64,000 nucleotides of DNA from Streptomyces sp. NRRL F-5126 (GTDB taxonomy: Bacteria; Actinomycetota; Actinomycetes; Streptomycetales; Streptomycetaceae): the NCBI RefSeq assembly GCF_000721265.1, contig NZ_JOFZ01000004.1:62001-126000 (forward strand). Reading direction: 5' to 3'. The notes beneath the pieces were generated by a model. The model was not told the origin of the DNA and did no database searches. It saw nothing but the letters and a program-made list of their open reading frames with translations. A program made the translations under genes and the position numbers. Of the stretch, positions 32,523 to 40,266 are shown in pieces (the stretch's first letter is position 1; every line of letters begins with the position of its first letter).

Positions 32523-33788
32523 TCAGCCGAGTAGCGGCGAGAAGCTCACCGGCAGGTCGAGCAGGCCGCGCATCCAGATCGACGGACGCCACCGCAATGC
32601 CTCCGCCTCCACCGCGAGCACCACGTCGGGCAGCGTTTCGAGCAGTGTCTCCACGGCCGTGCGGGCGATCACATCCCCCAGCTGCGGCCCGGGGAACGTG
32701 CAGCGGTGCTCGCCGTTGCTGAACGACAGGTGCGCGGAGTTCTCCGCGCCCACATGGCCCTCAGGCCACATCTGCGGATCCGTGTTGGCCGCCGCGAAGC
32801 TCATCACCAGGCAGTCGCCGGCCTTGATCTGTCGGCCGCCCAGCTGGATGTCGCGCACGGCCCACCGCCCGATGAAGTTCTGCGTCGGCGTGTCGAGCCA
32901 CAGCACCTCGTTGAGCGCCTGGCCGACGCTGAGCTTGCCGCCCGCGACGGTCGTCGCGAAGCGGTCGTCGGTCAGCAGCAGCCGCAGGCTGTTGCCGATC
33001 CAGTTCGCCGTGGGCTGCTGCGCCGCCGCGATGACCGTGATGACGTCCTGCACCGCGGCCTCGTCCGTCAGACCCGCCGGGTGCAGGAGCATCCGCGACG
33101 TGACGTCGTTGCCCGGCGCCGCGCGCTTCTCCTTGACCAGTTGCTCGATGCGCGCCTGGACCCTGCCGTACGCGGCGACCGGGTCCTCGCCCTCGTTGGC
33201 GTCGAGGGAAAGACGCAGGTCGCGTACGAGGTCCTCGGTGTCGACGCCGCCCGGCGGCATCCCGCACAGCTGGACGATCGCCCGCATCGGCAGCGGGTGC
33301 GCGTACGCGGTCATCAGCTCCGCGTGCCCGCTCCCGGCGAACGAGGTGATCAGCGAGTGGCCGATGGCCCGGCACATCGCCGAGAGCTCCATCTGGTCGA
33401 CGGCGTCCAGCGCCTGGCTGATCACCCCGGCGCGCCGCTGGTGCTCCGCGCCCTCGACGAACAGGACCGACGGCTGGTAGCCGACGTAGGGCAGCAGCGG
33501 CCAGTCCGGCGGGATGTTGTCCCACTGGGTCCAGCGTCGCGAGTCCCTGGCGAAGAGCTCGTCGTGGCCGGTCACGTACGACACCTCGTTGTAGCCCAGC
33601 ACGAGCCACGCGGGTACGTCGTTGTCGAGGAGCACGGGTGCGACGGGGCCGTGGTCCCGGCGCAGCGACCTGTACAGCTGCGAGGGCGTCTGCTGGTACT
33701 CGAGGCCGCTCAGGCGCACGGCCGTCGCGTGGGCCGGGCAGCCGGGCGGCGGACCGGCGGTGGTCTCCATCGGCAGGGGATCGGTCAT
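32523..33788 (-). CDS. cvnE: Conservon cytochrome P450, CYP157-like (CvnE)
   Basis: A 421-aa P450. The heme loop FSNGEHRCTFPG keeps the cysteine (363). The K-helix position that is normally ExxR reads EVLW (294-297), and the I-helix has AAAQQPT (254-260) instead of AGxxT. Loss of ExxR is a described property of the CYP157 family, which is encoded in conservons. The start overlaps the CvnD stop (ATGA). Its catalytic status is uncertain; a regulatory or unusual redox role is possible. Confidence 0.85.
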   Translation of the reverse strand: MTDPLPMETTAGPPPGCPAHATAVRLSGLEYQQTPSQLYRSLRRDHGPVAPVLLDNDVPAWLVLGYNEVSYVTGHDELFARDSRRWTQWDNIPPDWPLLPYVGYQPSVLFVEGAEHQRRAGVISQALDAVDQMELSAMCRAIGHSLITSFAGSGHAELMTAYAHPLPMRAIVQLCGMPPGGVDTEDLVRDLRLSLDANEGEDPVAAYGRVQARIEQLVKEKRAAPGNDVTSRMLLHPAGLTDEAAVQDVITVIAAAQQPTANWIGNSLRLLLTDDRFATTVAGGKLSVGQALNEVLWLDTPTQNFIGRWAVRDIQLGGRQIKAGDCLVMSFAAANTDPQMWPEGHVGAENSAHLSFSNGEHRCTFPGPQLGDVIARTAVETLLETLPDVVLAVEAEALRWRPSIWMRGLLDLPVSFSPLLG

Positions 33789-34399
33789 GGGGTCATCTCC
33801 CGGGCCATGGCAAGTTCGTAGAGGTGGTCGACAAGGGTGATCAGCACGTGCTTGCCGGACGAGCGGACGCGCGCGTCGCAGTCGATCAGCGGCACGTCGT
33901 CCGAGAGCGAGAGCGCCTGGCGGATCTCGTCGAGCGTGAACGACGCGGTGTCGTTGTCGAACCTGTTCACCGCGACCACGAACGGCGTCTTGTGGTGCTC
34001 CAGCCGGTCCACCGCGTACCAGGAGTCGCTCATGCGGCGTGTGTCGACCAGCACGACGGCGCCCAGCGTGCCGGAGAACAGCCGGTCCCACAGGAACCAG
34101 AACCGCTCCTGGCCCGGCGCGCCGAACAGGTAGAGCACCATGCGCTCGTTGAGGCTGATCCGGCCGAAGTCGAAGGCGACGGTCGTGGTGGTCTTGGTGA
34201 CCATGCCGTCCGTCTCGTCGACGCCGACGCCGGCCTGCGTCATCACCTCTTCGGTGTTGAGCGGCCGGATCTCGCTGACGGAGCGTACGAGGGTCGTCTT
34301 GCCCACCCCGAAGCCGCCGACCACGACGATCTTCAGACCGGTCTCCGCCGCGTCGCTCAGCGGCGTGCGGGTGGTCAGTTCAGAGGTTGCGGAGTCCAT
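33785..34399 (-). CDS. cvnD: Conservon GTPase (CvnD)
   Basis: A 204-aa small GTPase-like protein. Walker A is GGFGVGKTT (28-36), the switch/DxxG equivalent is FGAPGQERF, and the guanine-specificity motif is NRFD. In S. coelicolor conservons, CvnD works with CvnA-C at the membrane in a G-protein-like switch linked to development and antibiotic control. It overlaps CvnC by 20 bp and CvnE by 4 bp. Confidence 0.93.
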   Translation of the reverse strand: MDSATSELTTRTPLSDAAETGLKIVVVGGFGVGKTTLVRSVSEIRPLNTEEVMTQAGVGVDETDGMVTKTTTTVAFDFGRISLNERMVLYLFGAPGQERFWFLWDRLFSGTLGAVVLVDTRRMSDSWYAVDRLEHHKTPFVVAVNRFDNDTASFTLDEIRQALSLSDDVPLIDCDARVRSSGKHVLITLVDHLYELAMAREMTP

Positions 34400-34739
34400 G
34401 GAGCACCTCCTTCAAGAGGTCGGAGTCGGGCAGCGAGGCGGCCGGTCGCGCGCCACGGGGGTGCCGCGCGGTGATCCGGCCCATCGCGTGCAGGTCGGCG
34501 AGGAGGATCCGCACCACCGTCACGGGCATCTTCAGCTCGGCCGAGACCTCCACGACCGCGGTCGGGTGGCGGCACAGCTCGAGGATCCGCACGTGCTCCG
34601 ACTGCAGCCCGGCCGTCGGATCGCTCTCGCTGACGATCAGGGTGACCAGGTCGAACGTGGTGTCGTCGGCCCTGCTCCGGCCGCCCGTGACCATGTAGAG
34701 GCGGTCGGGGAAGCCGACGTCGACGGGCTTGCGGGTCAT
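34380..34739 (-). CDS. cvnC: Conservon DUF742 protein (CvnC)
   Basis: A 119-aa DUF742 protein (RLYMVTGGRSRADD, then ARILELCRHPTAVVEVSAELKMPV and VVRILLADL). It has a winged-helix-like core and is thought to link the sensor and GTPase components. ATG 34739 overlaps the CvnB stop. Confidence 0.92.
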   Translation of the reverse strand: MTRKPVDVGFPDRLYMVTGGRSRADDTTFDLVTLIVSESDPTAGLQSEHVRILELCRHPTAVVEVSAELKMPVTVVRILLADLHAMGRITARHPRGARPAASLPDSDLLKEVLHGLRNL

Positions 34740-35167
34740 GACGCGGCGTTCTCCCCGGCCGGGGAGCGCGGCTCGGCACGGAGGTGGTCGCCGATCTGCT
34801 CGATCATCTCGGTCATCTGGTGCCCCACCATGCCCGGGTCCGCGCCGTCCTCCGCGACGACCGCGAGGTGTGCCCCGTCCCCCGCCTCCACGATGAACAG
34901 CAGGCCGCCGTGGAACTCGGTCATGGAGTGCCGTACCCCGCCGCCTCCGCTGCCGAACTCGACCGAGGCGCCCTGCGCCAGGGCCTGGATCCCGGAGCAG
35001 ATGGCGGCCAGCTGGTCGGCCTGGTCGATCGTCAGATGGCGGCTCCAGCAGAGTTTCAGCCCGTCGCGGGAGAGCACGAGGGCGTGCCGGGTGCCCGGGG
35101 TGCGCTCAAGCAGGTTCTCCAGGAGCCAGGTCAGACTGGTGTCTGTGGTCTGCATGGGGGTTCTCAC
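34736..35167 (-). CDS. cvnB: Conservon roadblock/LC7 protein (CvnB)
   Basis: A protein of up to 143 aa with the roadblock/LC7 core (TRHALVLSRDGLKLCWS, then LAAICSGIQALAQGA and LLFIVEAGDGAHLAV). In conservons it is a GTPase-activating-like partner of CvnD. GTG 35167 overlaps the CvnA stop (GTGA) and has AGGA upstream; the internal ATG 35155 is an alternative start. Confidence 0.92.
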   Translation of the reverse strand: MRTPMQTTDTSLTWLLENLLERTPGTRHALVLSRDGLKLCWSRHLTIDQADQLAAICSGIQALAQGASVEFGSGGGGVRHSMTEFHGGLLFIVEAGDGAHLAVVAEDGADPGMVGHQMTEMIEQIGDHLRAEPRSPAGENAAS

Positions 35168-36834
35168 GATTCCTGAGAGGGGTCGGAGGGGCCTTGCTGC
35201 GGGCGGCGCGAGCGGTGGAAGGCGCCGAACTGCGCGCCCGCGTCCCTGCCCGGCCTCTCCGCGCGCGGCGGAGGTACGTCCTGCACGCGGTCGCGGTCCG
35301 CGGCCGCCATCGTCCGTCCGGGCGGCCGCACGGGCAGCCCGCCCGGCGTCGCCACCCGCGGGCCGCCGCTGTACGCGGGGCCGCCCGCGCCGGCGGGCGG
35401 CGCGTCCCGGGGCGGCGGGGGCGCCGCGGGCGGCTGCGCCGGCGCGGGCACGGCCTCGGGCAGCGGCCGGTGCGGCGGCGGCTCGTCGTTCAGCTGCTGG
35501 GCGATGAGCTGCGGCGGGATCAGCACCACCACGCCGGTGCCACCGCGTGAGGAGGGGCGGTAGTTGACGCTGATGCGGTACCGCTCCACGAGCATGCCGA
35601 CGACGGCGAGCCCGAGGCGGGTGGACTGCAGCTTGGACAGGTCGTTGTGGCGGCCCGAGACGGCCTTCTCCGCCAGCTGCATCACCTGCGGCGCCATCTT
35701 CAGCCCGCTGTCCTCGACGATGACGACGATGCCCGCGGTGCGCTCCTCGACGTAGACGTGCACCTCGTCGATGGGCGGCGAGAAGTTCGCGGCGTTGTCG
35801 ATCAGCTCGGCGAGCAGGTGCATGACGCCCTCGGCGGCGAAGCCGACGATCGCGGCGCCGCTCGAACAGTGCAGCCGCACCCGCCGGTAGGCGGCGATGC
35901 GCCCCGTCGCGCCGCGCAGGACGGATTCCATGACGATCGGCTTGTTCCAGATGCGGCTGCCCCGGCCGCCGAGGAGGATCGCGAGCCGGTCGGTGAGCAG
36001 CCCGAGCTGGGAGGCGTTGTGGTCGAGCTGGAGGAGGTCACCGAACACCTCCTCGCCGTAACGGTCCTCCATGTCGCGCAGATCGGCGAGGATGGTGACG
36101 GCCTTCGCCTGCACCTGGCTGAGTGCCTTCGTGCCGGCCGTCTGCGCGACCAGCGCGCGGCGCTCGCCGATCGCGACCTCCTTGACGATCCGTTCCATCA
36201 GCCCGCGCAGCGCCGGGTCGGCCGGCACTTCGATGTCGCCGAGCACCGTGCCCGCGGAACTGCCCGTGCGCAGGCGGGCGAGTGCCGGCGGCAGCACCCT
36301 GTCCATCAGGTCGTCGAGCCCGTCGGCCGCCTCACGGGCCCGCCGGGCCAGGGCCTCGCGCTCCGCGCCCGCGCCGGCCGCCCGGCGCTCGCCGTCGGCG
36401 ACCTCGGCCGCGAACACCTCGAGCACGCGGCGCAGCCGCTCGTCGTCCGGCTGCCGCACGGCGGCAAGCGCCTCGTCGGGCGAGGTGCCGTCCCGTGCCT
36501 TCTTCACCACGGACGGCATCGCCACATTGACGAGGTGTGCCGCGTCCGCGTCCGTCGCCGCCAGCTGGGCGCGCGCCGCCGCGACCTCGCCGCCCGCCCG
36601 CTGGGCGCCGCGTCTGGCGCGGCCCAGCGCCGCCCCCGCGACCGCGCAGGCGGCGGCCAGCAGCAGCCAGGCGGCCACGGCGGTGCCCACCACCCAGCCG
36701 CGGGCCGCGCCGGGCGCTGTGGCGGAGACCACGCCCACGCCGGCGGCGGCGACCACGAGCAGGGCCAGGGGGAGGGCGAGCGACGACCGCGCCTCGTGCT
36801 GACGGCGCGATCTTGGGGCGACAGGCACTGACAT
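35164..36834 (-). CDS. cvnA: Conservon sensor histidine-kinase-like protein (CvnA)
   Basis: A 556-aa protein with two membrane helices (about 19-39 and 47-69), a long helical linker, a DHNASQL segment (His about 272), and an ATPase domain with ELIDNAANFSPP (343-354) and VEDSGLKM (373-380). The tail is Pro/Ala-rich and disordered. It resembles the nitrate-sensor-like kinases of streptomycete conservons and heads the A-B-C-D-E operon. No dedicated response regulator is present, as expected for this system. Confidence 0.92.
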   Translation of the reverse strand: MSVPVAPRSRRQHEARSSLALPLALLVVAAAGVGVVSATAPGAARGWVVGTAVAAWLLLAAACAVAGAALGRARRGAQRAGGEVAAARAQLAATDADAAHLVNVAMPSVVKKARDGTSPDEALAAVRQPDDERLRRVLEVFAAEVADGERRAAGAGAEREALARRAREAADGLDDLMDRVLPPALARLRTGSSAGTVLGDIEVPADPALRGLMERIVKEVAIGERRALVAQTAGTKALSQVQAKAVTILADLRDMEDRYGEEVFGDLLQLDHNASQLGLLTDRLAILLGGRGSRIWNKPIVMESVLRGATGRIAAYRRVRLHCSSGAAIVGFAAEGVMHLLAELIDNAANFSPPIDEVHVYVEERTAGIVVIVEDSGLKMAPQVMQLAEKAVSGRHNDLSKLQSTRLGLAVVGMLVERYRISVNYRPSSRGGTGVVVLIPPQLIAQQLNDEPPPHRPLPEAVPAPAQPPAAPPPPRDAPPAGAGGPAYSGGPRVATPGGLPVRPPGRTMAAADRDRVQDVPPPRAERPGRDAGAQFGAFHRSRRPQQGPSDPSQES

Positions 36835-37006
36835 TCCGCGGTCCCTCGGGGTTGGGGTGCGCTCCAGATGTGGCCGTCATGCAACCACGCGTGCTCGCGC
36901 CGGTACGTACGGAATGCGGTCAGGCCACCCGTGAGAGGGAGTTGGCGGGAGAACCCGTGCGCGTTGGCGGTGGTCCGTGATAGAGGAGGTGACAAAGGAG
37001 GTCGTG

Positions 37007-37861
37007 GTGCGCCGTCCGCCGCCGGCGGCCGCGCGGGCACCGCGTCCGGCCCCTTCGCCGTCCTCTAACGTGTTGCCCGTGCGCAAGAGCGAAGAGGTGT
37101 ACGAGGCGCTGGCCGCCCTGGGGCGCCGCGCGGCCACGCGCGCGGTGCACCGCGGCTGGCGGTGGATCCAGGACGCGGGCGCGGTGACGGCCGAGCGGCC
37201 CGGGCGCACGCGCTTCCGCCGGATCGGCCCCGGCACCCGGCTCGCGTTCCCGCAGGGGACGGTGTTCGGCGAGCCGTGGATCGAGCTCGGCGACCACTGC
37301 GTGGTGGCCGAGCAGGTCACCCTGACGGCCGGGCTGGTGCCCGGACTCGACCTCGGGCCCGAGCCTTATGTGGTCATCGGCGACGGTGTGGTGCTGGGGC
37401 GCGGCAGCCACGTCATCGCGGACACGGCGGTGACGATCGGCCGGGACACGTACTGCGGCCCCTACGTCTACATCACGACGACGAACCACAGCTACGACGA
37501 CCCGCACACCGCCGTCGGCAAGCAGTGGCCGCGCATCGCGCCCGTCGTCATCGGCCCCGGATGCTGGCTCGGCACGGGTGCCGTGGTGCTGCCGGGCGCC
37601 GTGCTCGGCAGGAACGTGGTGGTGGCGGCGGGCTCCGTCGTACGCGGCGACGTGCCCGACCATGCGGTGGTGGCGGGCGCGCCCGCCAGGATCGTGCGCC
37701 GCTACGACGAACAGGAGGGGTGGCAGCCGCCGTTGCGCACCCCGGCGCCCCCCGTTCCGTTCCAGCGGGACGGTGCGGATTCCGCGGATTCCACGGACTC
37801 CACGGATCCCGCGGTGGCCGAGGAAGGAAGCGGAAGCGGGAGTGTCAGCGCGGACGGCTGA
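37007..37861 (+). CDS. Hexapeptide-repeat (left-handed beta-helix) acyltransferase
   Basis: A 284-aa protein with clear hexapeptide turns (VVIGDGVVLGRGSHVIADTAVTIGRDTYCG, given here only as short repeats such as VIGDGVVLG and TIGRDTYCG). The active-site-like TTNHSYDDP carries the catalytic His found in acetyltransferases of the maltose/galactoside type. It then has the usual C-terminal GAPARIV. GTG 37007 is chosen because GGAGG is 5 bp upstream; the first about 25 residues are Pro/Ala-rich and the start is uncertain (GTG 37079 is possible). The acidic, Asp/Ser-rich C-terminal tail is disordered. Confidence 0.82.
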   Translation: MRRPPPAAARAPRPAPSPSSNVLPVRKSEEVYEALAALGRRAATRAVHRGWRWIQDAGAVTAERPGRTRFRRIGPGTRLAFPQGTVFGEPWIELGDHCVVAEQVTLTAGLVPGLDLGPEPYVVIGDGVVLGRGSHVIADTAVTIGRDTYCGPYVYITTTNHSYDDPHTAVGKQWPRIAPVVIGPGCWLGTGAVVLPGAVLGRNVVVAAGSVVRGDVPDHAVVAGAPARIVRRYDEQEGWQPPLRTPAPPVPFQRDGADSADSTDSTDPAVAEEGSGSGSVSADG

Positions 37862-37885
37862 CGGCCGGGCCGTCCGTCCGCCGGC

Positions 37886-38776
37886 TCAAGCCGTGGCCAG
37901 CAGCACGGAGCCGACGAGCGCGAGCCCCGCGCCGGCCGCCTGGACGACGCGCAGCCGCTCGCCGAGCGCGCCACGCGCGGCGAGCGCGGTGACCACCGGA
38001 TAGAGCGAGGCGAGCACCGCCGCCACCGTCACAGGACCGTGCTGCGCTGCGACGCTGTACGTGCCGTTGGCCGCCACGTCCGCGAGGCCCACGAACGCGA
38101 GCGCGGGCAGCGCGGCGAGCAGCACGCGCGCGCCCGTCGCCGCGCCGCTCTGGCCGCCCCGCCCCTCGGGCAGCACGGGCGCGCCCCGCCGCGCCGACGT
38201 CCACAGGGCCGCGCCGCCGACCGCCACATTCGTCACGCGCTGCACGAACAGCGCGAGGAAGAGCCCGGTCACCGTGGTGGACGCGGAGGAGATCAGCGCC
38301 ATGACCGAGCCGAAGCCGAGCGCGGCGACCAGCGTCAGCAGCACCGCCCTGCGCTGCACCGGGGCGCCGCGCAGCTCCGGCCCGCCCGCGAGGACGATGC
38401 CGGCCACCGCGACCACGACCCCGGCGAGCTGGGCGATTCCCGGCCTGCCGCCGACGGCGATGCCCACCGCGACCGGCACGGCCACGCCGAGCGAGCCGAG
38501 CGGCGACACCACGCCCATCGGGCCGAGCGCCAGCGCCTTGTAGAAGCAGAGCATCGCCACGGGCCCCACCACGCCCGCCGCGACCGCGTACCAGAGCCTC
38601 GCGCCGCCCTCGTGCCAACCACCGGTCGCCACGACGATCGCGCCGAGCACGACGACGGCCACGGCCTGGGAGACGACGACCACCGTGAGCGCGGGCGTGC
38701 GGCGCGTCAGCAGCCCGCCGCCGAAGTCGGCGAAACCCCACAGCACGCTCGTGGCCAGGGCGAACAGGACGGTCAT
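37886..38776 (-). CDS. EamA/DMT-family exporter
   Basis: A 296-aa protein with ten predicted helices in two related halves, as in drug/metabolite transporters (ATSVLWGFADFGGGLL at the start, ASLYPVVTALAARGALGERL in the second half). It is probably a small-metabolite or drug exporter. It is divergent from an XRE-cupin regulator across a region with repeated CACTGTA/TACAGTG half-sites, so that regulator likely controls it. Confidence 0.88.
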   Translation of the reverse strand: MTVLFALATSVLWGFADFGGGLLTRRTPALTVVVVSQAVAVVVLGAIVVATGGWHEGGARLWYAVAAGVVGPVAMLCFYKALALGPMGVVSPLGSLGVAVPVAVGIAVGGRPGIAQLAGVVVAVAGIVLAGGPELRGAPVQRRAVLLTLVAALGFGSVMALISSASTTVTGLFLALFVQRVTNVAVGGAALWTSARRGAPVLPEGRGGQSGAATGARVLLAALPALAFVGLADVAANGTYSVAAQHGPVTVAAVLASLYPVVTALAARGALGERLRVVQAAGAGLALVGSVLLATA

Positions 38777-38790
38777 GGGAAGCCTCGCAG

Positions 38791-38858
38791 TACAGTGTGG
38801 TGGACGCCCCGGTGCACTCTGCTGGAGTACGGCGCCGGTGACACTGTAGTGCACTGTA
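38791..38858. promoter_or_regulatory. Cluster of TACAGTG/CACTGTA half-sites
   Basis: TACAGTG at 38791-38797, and CACTGTA at 38842-38848 and 38852-38858. The last two are spaced exactly one helical turn apart and the first is in the opposite orientation. They lie in the shared promoter region of the exporter and the XRE-cupin gene, as expected for a dimeric HTH regulator. Confidence 0.6.
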
Positions 38859-38896
38859 TTGAACTGGTGTATCGAATATATTGGACGAACGAACGG

Positions 38897-39472
38897 ATGG
38901 TCGTGGACCTCGATCAGCTCACCCAGGCGCTCGGCCGCAACCTCAAGCACTGGCGGGCCGATCGCGGGCTGACACTCGACGCTCTCGCCGAGCGCTCAGG
39001 GGTGAGCCGGGGCATGATCATCCAGATCGAGCAGGCGCGCACCAACCCGAGCGTCGGCACCACGGTCAAGCTCGCCGACGCGCTCGGCGTCAGCATCGCC
39101 ACCCTGCTCGACTTCGAGCGCGGGCCGCAGGTCAGGATCGTGGGCGCCGACCAGACCGTACGAATGTGGTCCACCCCGGCGGGCAGCCACGCCAGCCTGC
39201 TCGTCGGCAGCGAGTCGGACGGGCCGCGCGAGCTGTGGAGGTGGACGCTGATGCCCGGCGACGCCAGCACGTCCGACCCGCATCCGCCGGCCACCACTGA
39301 GCTGATCCACGTCTCGGCGGGCGAACTCACCCTGGTCGTCGACGGATCGGAGCACACCGTACCCGCCGGGAGTTCCGCGGCCTTCGAGGCGAACGTCTCC
39401 CATGCCTACCGCAACGACGCCACGGAGCCGGTCGAGATGGTGATGTCGGTGTCCATCCCTCCGGTGCGCTGA
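38897..39472 (+). CDS. XRE-cupin transcriptional regulator
   Basis: A 191-aa protein. The N-terminal XRE domain (LTLDALAERSGVSRGMIIQIEQARTN) is joined to a C-terminal cupin (ELIHVSAGELTLVVDGSEHTVPAGSSAAFEANVSHAY) that would bind a small ligand. ATG 38897 follows TATATT (38877-38882) by 14 bases. It is divergent from the EamA exporter, the classic arrangement of a ligand-sensing regulator and its export target. Confidence 0.9.
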   Translation: MVVDLDQLTQALGRNLKHWRADRGLTLDALAERSGVSRGMIIQIEQARTNPSVGTTVKLADALGVSIATLLDFERGPQVRIVGADQTVRMWSTPAGSHASLLVGSESDGPRELWRWTLMPGDASTSDPHPPATTELIHVSAGELTLVVDGSEHTVPAGSSAAFEANVSHAYRNDATEPVEMVMSVSIPPVR

Positions 39473-39494
39473 ACGCGGCTGTTAGCGTGCCGAC

Positions 39495-40049
39495 ATGCGC
39501 GCACCCATCGGCACGTTCGACAACGCCGTCCCCGCTCCCGACCGCATCGACCTGCTTCCCGACCCCGTCGCGGACGCCGTGCGGGCCTGGAAGGGCGAAG
39601 TCCCCGTCGAGCGGTTCCTGTTCGTCGACAGCGACCCGGCGCTGGCCGACACCGCGAACTTCGTCGCGCACTACGGCGCGGACCTGGAGGACGCGTCCGC
39701 CAACTGCGTCGTCGTGGCGGGCAAGCGCGCCGGTGAGACCACGTACGCGGGCTGCCTGGTGCTGTCCCGCACGCGCGTCGACGTCAACGGCGCCGTCCGC
39801 AGGCACCTCGGCGCGCGCAAGGCGTCCTTCGCGCCGATGGACGCGGCCGTCGAGCGCACCGGCATGGAGTACGGCGGCATCACACCGATCGGCCTGCCGG
39901 AGGGCTGGCCGCTGCTGGTCGACCCGGCCGTGGTGGCAACCGAATGGGTCCTCGTCGGCAGCGGCTCCCGCCGGGGCAAGCTGATCGTGCCGGGCGCCGC
40001 CTTCGCGGAACTCCCGGGCGCCGTGCTCGTCGAAGGCCTCGGTGCCTGA
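39495..40049 (+). CDS. YbaK/EbsC-domain aminoacyl-tRNA editing-like protein
   Basis: A 184-aa protein of the YbaK/ProX editing fold (VDSDPALADTANFVAHYG, then NCVVVAGKRAGETTYAGCLVLS and MEYGGITPIGLPEGWPLLVD). These proteins hydrolyse mischarged tRNAs such as Ala- or Cys-tRNA-Pro. The stop is embedded in a hairpin, and the gene is 22 bp after the XRE-cupin gene, so the pair could share a transcript. Confidence 0.88.
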   Translation: MRAPIGTFDNAVPAPDRIDLLPDPVADAVRAWKGEVPVERFLFVDSDPALADTANFVAHYGADLEDASANCVVVAGKRAGETTYAGCLVLSRTRVDVNGAVRRHLGARKASFAPMDAAVERTGMEYGGITPIGLPEGWPLLVDPAVVATEWVLVGSGSRRGKLIVPGAAFAELPGAVLVEGLGA

Positions 40050-40080
40050 GAGGTACGCGCCCCCGGGCGCGACGCCTCTC
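40048..40080 (+). terminator. Hairpin overlapping the stop of the YbaK-like gene
   Basis: An outer stem GAGAG/CTCTC and an inner stem GCGCCC/GGGCGC with small bulges, starting within the stop codon. It separates this gene from the GH47 gene. Confidence 0.5.
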
Positions 40081-40208
40081 CGCCTGCGGTAAAGGCCGCC
40101 TGACACCCCATCGGGTCCGGCGTCCGTGAGCCCGCGCCCGACCGCCGGGCGCGCACGCACCGTTGACGGTCTCCGCCGAACGCGGCAAAGTTCTCGCGGC
40201 GGATGAAC

Positions 40209-40233
40209 CGACAACGTTGTCAAAGCGTTGTCG
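40209..40233 (+). promoter_or_regulatory. LacI-type operator before the GH47 gene
   Basis: A perfect 12-bp palindrome GACAACGTTGTC (40210-40221), followed by a second half-site CGTTGTCG (40226-40233) that also pairs with CGACAACG at the left. The central CG and arm sequence match LacI-family sugar operators. It lies about 45 bp before the start, so the enzyme is probably induced by a sugar. Confidence 0.65.
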
Positions 40234-40266
40234 CTCCAGTGTCGTACCGGACAGAGGAGTGGTGGC

